Shown one piece after another: positions 62,419-63,880 of a stretch of DNA of 63,880 bases. Under the pieces are notes generated by a model, which had not been told where the DNA came from, searched no databases, and saw only the letters and a program-made list of their open reading frames with translations. The DNA is from Tyzzerella sp. (GTDB lineage Bacteria; Bacillota; Clostridia; Lachnospirales; Anaerotignaceae). Position 1 is the first letter of the stretch. The number at the start of each line of letters is the position of its first letter. Where the stretch lies: contig DXZA01000025.1 of assembly GCA_019415525.1 (NCBI GenBank), forward strand, positions 1-63,880, written 5' to 3'. Made by a program: the position numbers and the translations under genes.

Positions 62419-63294
62419 TTATTTAATTGAAATATAACTTTCTGAAACTATTGTCTGTCCTTCATCAAGGCAGTAATCAAGATATTTCTGAGCAGCTTCT
62501 GAAATTTCTCCGTTTGTTACAAGAAGAAGTGGTCTAGAAATTTTATATTCACCTGATTTTACAGTTTCAACACTTGGTTCAACACCATCGATTGATACAG
62601 TGTTCATAGTATCATCAACATATCCAAGTGAAAGGTAAGCAATAGCATTAGTTTTTGAAGCAACACTTGCTTTAACAGAACCGTTACCTTCACAGATAAG
62701 AGCATCTTCTCTTAATGTAGGTACAGTAGCACCATCAACTTCTTCTGTAAGTTCCATCATTTCTTCGAAAGCATCTCTTGTACCAGAACCTGATTCACGG
62801 CTGATTACGATAATATCTTCATCATTTCCGCCAACTTCGCTCCAGTTTGTGATTTCACCTTCAAAAATTTTCTTAACTGTTTCAGAATCTAAATCTTTAA
62901 CAGGATTTTCTTTATTTACAACAACTGCAATACCGTCATATGCAAGAACATGTTCTGTAATTCCAGTTGATTTTTCTTCATCTTTAAGTTCTCTTGAAGA
63001 AGCTCCAATATCTGCTGTTCCATCGATTGCAGCTTTGATACCTGCTGATGAACCAACACCCTGTACTTCAACACTGATACCAGGTTCTACTGATGCAAAC
63101 TCATCTGCTATACTCTGTGCAACTGGCTGAACTGTTGTTGAACCTACAACTGAAACTGTACCTGTTGTACCCTCTGTTCCTTCTGCTTCTGTTGTTGTTC
63201 CATTTGTTGTTTCTTCAGTTGTGCTTGAACCGCCACAAGCTGTCATAGAAAACGCCATTGCTAATATACATAAACCTGCTATTAATTTCTTCAT
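62419..63294 (-). CDS. pstS: phosphate-binding lipoprotein PstS
   Basis: A 291-residue lipoprotein: signal peptide with lipobox MTAC (Cys20), Thr/Glu-rich linker, then the phosphate-binding fold with VVGSTTVQPVAQSIADEFA, GSSAGIKAAIDGTADIGASS and ISRESGSGTRDAFEEMM, which hold the Ser/Thr/Arg phosphate ligands. High-affinity phosphate capture outside the membrane for PstCAB. Perfect AGGAGG before the ATG, Pho boxes upstream. Confidence 0.97.
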   Translation of the reverse strand: MKKLIAGLCILAMAFSMTACGGSSTTEETTNGTTTEAEGTEGTTGTVSVVGSTTVQPVAQSIADEFASVEPGISVEVQGVGSSAGIKAAIDGTADIGASSRELKDEEKSTGITEHVLAYDGIAVVVNKENPVKDLDSETVKKIFEGEITNWSEVGGNDEDIIVISRESGSGTRDAFEEMMELTEEVDGATVPTLREDALICEGNGSVKASVASKTNAIAYLSLGYVDDTMNTVSIDGVEPSVETVKSGEYKISRPLLLVTNGEISEAAQKYLDYCLDEGQTIVSESYISIK

Positions 63295-63374
63295 TTTTTA
63301 ATTCCTCCTGAATTACATTGTTTATTATTATTTTTTATTGTCTTCCGACTTACAACGTAATAATAACAATACTA

Positions 63375-63413
63375 TGTTAAAAGCGTATATTGTATTTGTT
63401 AATACATTGTAAA
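63375..63413 (-). promoter_or_regulatory. Pho boxes upstream of pstS
   Basis: Four hexamers with exact 11-bp periodicity on the minus strand: TTTACA (63408-63413), TTAACA (63397-63402), AATATA (63386-63391), TTAACA (63375-63380). This matches the TT(A/T)ACA direct-repeat PhoP box. PhoP/PhoR are not in the window. Confidence 0.75.
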
Positions 63414-63435
63414 AAATAAATACAAAAAAGTTAAC

Positions 63436-63473
63436 AAAAAAATGAATGCTTTTTTATAAGCATTCCATAAAAT
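63436..63473 (-). terminator. intrinsic terminator
   Basis: GAATGCTT / AAGCATTC stem with a minus-strand T7, after the small membrane protein gene. Confidence 0.82.
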
Positions 63474-63475
63474 TT

Positions 63476-63712
63476 TTAATCCCAATCAAGGTCATCAACT
63501 TCTGCTCTTATTAATTTAACAACAACATATATATAAGCTAAAATAAAAATAAGAGCCATATGAGGTGTAAATTTCTTTATTTTCTGGCTTGAATATATAC
63601 CAATTATAATACCTAATGTTAAAATACAAATTTTAAATACTCCAACATCAACTGCATTAAAAGTTCTGAAACGTTCCATAATATTATCAACTATAACATC
63701 AAACTGGTTCAT
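63476..63712 (-). CDS. hypothetical small membrane protein
   Basis: A 78-residue protein with two predicted membrane helices (ICILTLGIIIGIYSS and MALIFILAYIYVVVKLI) separated by a basic loop QKIKKFTPH, and an acidic tail EVDDLDWD. GGGGAGA precedes the ATG and a terminator follows, so it is monocistronic. It lies between the pst operon and a tRNA. Family not recognised. Confidence 0.7.
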   Translation of the reverse strand: MNQFDVIVDNIMERFRTFNAVDVGVFKICILTLGIIIGIYSSQKIKKFTPHMALIFILAYIYVVVKLIRAEVDDLDWD

Positions 63713-63780
63713 ATTATCTCCCCTTTCTTATAATTTAATTATATAATCATAAAAAAGAAAAGTAAATAATCAATATTAAT

Positions 63781-63809
63781 TTGAAAAACAAATATTATAA
63801 GTATATAAT
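63781..63809 (+). promoter_or_regulatory. sigma-A-type promoter of tRNA-Thr
   Basis: TTGAAA (63781-63786), 17-bp spacer, TATAAT (63804-63809), 13 bp before the tRNA. Confidence 0.7.
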
Positions 63810-63822
63810 AAAATAAAAGTAT

Positions 63823-63880
63823 GCTGGAATAACTCAGTTGGTAGAGTAACTGATTCGTAATCAGTAAGCCGTGGGTTCAA
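63823..63880 (+). tRNA. tRNA-Thr (anticodon CGT), 3' end beyond window
   Basis: GCTGGAAT acceptor start, D arm ACTCAGTTGGTAGAGT, anticodon arm ACTGA-TTCGTAA-TCAGT with anticodon CGT (reads ACG, threonine), variable loop and the T-arm start GTGGGTTCAA. The acceptor 3' strand is cut off by the window end. Confidence 0.93.

Noticed and set aside
1..63880. CRISPR arrays, insertion sequences, prophage or rRNA genes
   Set aside because: No regularly spaced repeats, transposase or integrase motifs, att-like repeats or rRNA signatures were found in either strand.

Overview
The window reads as chromosomal core of a low-GC, anaerobic, endospore-lineage Firmicute (Clostridia, Lachnospiraceae-like). The grounds are: the AT-rich composition; the yggS-sepF-yggT-ylmH-divIVA division cluster; the uvrC-hprK-murB-rapZ-whiA-HPr cluster; the smc-ftsY / ylxM-ffh-rpsP-khpA-rimM-trmD block; a SpoVB-like flippase; an XRE regulator fused to desulfoferrodoxin; a class IIa-like pst operon with Bacillus-type Pho boxes; and oxygen-sensitive enzymes (radical SAM, molybdenum hydroxylase). 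No phage, insertion sequence or CRISPR array was seen. Species cannot be named from this sequence alone.

Layout. 1-1.6 kb: two translationally coupled WYL-type regulators (the second runs off the left edge). 1.98-5.73 kb: a YclNOPQ-type ferric-chelate ABC operon with a structured leader. 6.0-9.3 kb: hypothetical gene, zinc-ribbon/TPR membrane protein, a 46-residue ORF, and folC. 9.4-14.8 kb: ligA, pcrA, yerC, PHP phosphatase. 14.9-20.9 kb: small zinc protein, PflX-like radical SAM, cupin, methyltransferase, an ABC importer without its binding protein, and a MarR gene coupled to a membrane-protein/kinase fusion. 20.9-27.6 kb: a purine/molybdenum block (ModE-like regulator, NCS2 permease, THEP1-like NTPase, three-subunit molybdenum hydroxylase, MobA-like cytidylyltransferase). 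27.6-30.1 kb: XRE-desulfoferrodoxin regulator diverging from a DbpA-type DEAD-box helicase with a two-state hairpin leader. 30.1-38.8 kb: trmD to smc, protein targeting and chromosome organisation. 38.9-44.1 kb: aroB-lspA-rluD followed by homologues of pyrB and pyrC and a small membrane-anchored protein. 44.2-48.8 kb: division cluster. 49.1-55.0 kb: HPr-like protein to uvrC. 55.1-58.9 kb: exported stalk/PepSY protein, YdcF-like protein, flippase. 58.9-63.3 kb: pstSCAB-phoU. The right edge cuts a tRNA-Thr(CGT).

Most notable. (1) pyrB and pyrC homologues sit in the ancestral lspA-rluD-pyrBC order, yet both have lost key active-site residues while keeping full-length frames and tight coupling; they look like a repurposed non-catalytic pair. 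(2) The HPr next to whiA/hprK lacks the phosphorylatable histidine but keeps the regulatory serine, so it is Crh-like. (3) An XRE repressor carries a desulfoferrodoxin module with all metal ligands but without the catalytic Glu-Lys. (4) The ylxM-ffh promoter is flanked by two exact 24-bp repeats with an internal palindrome. (5) The iron operon, the helicase gene and both pst promoters carry readable cis-regulatory structures.
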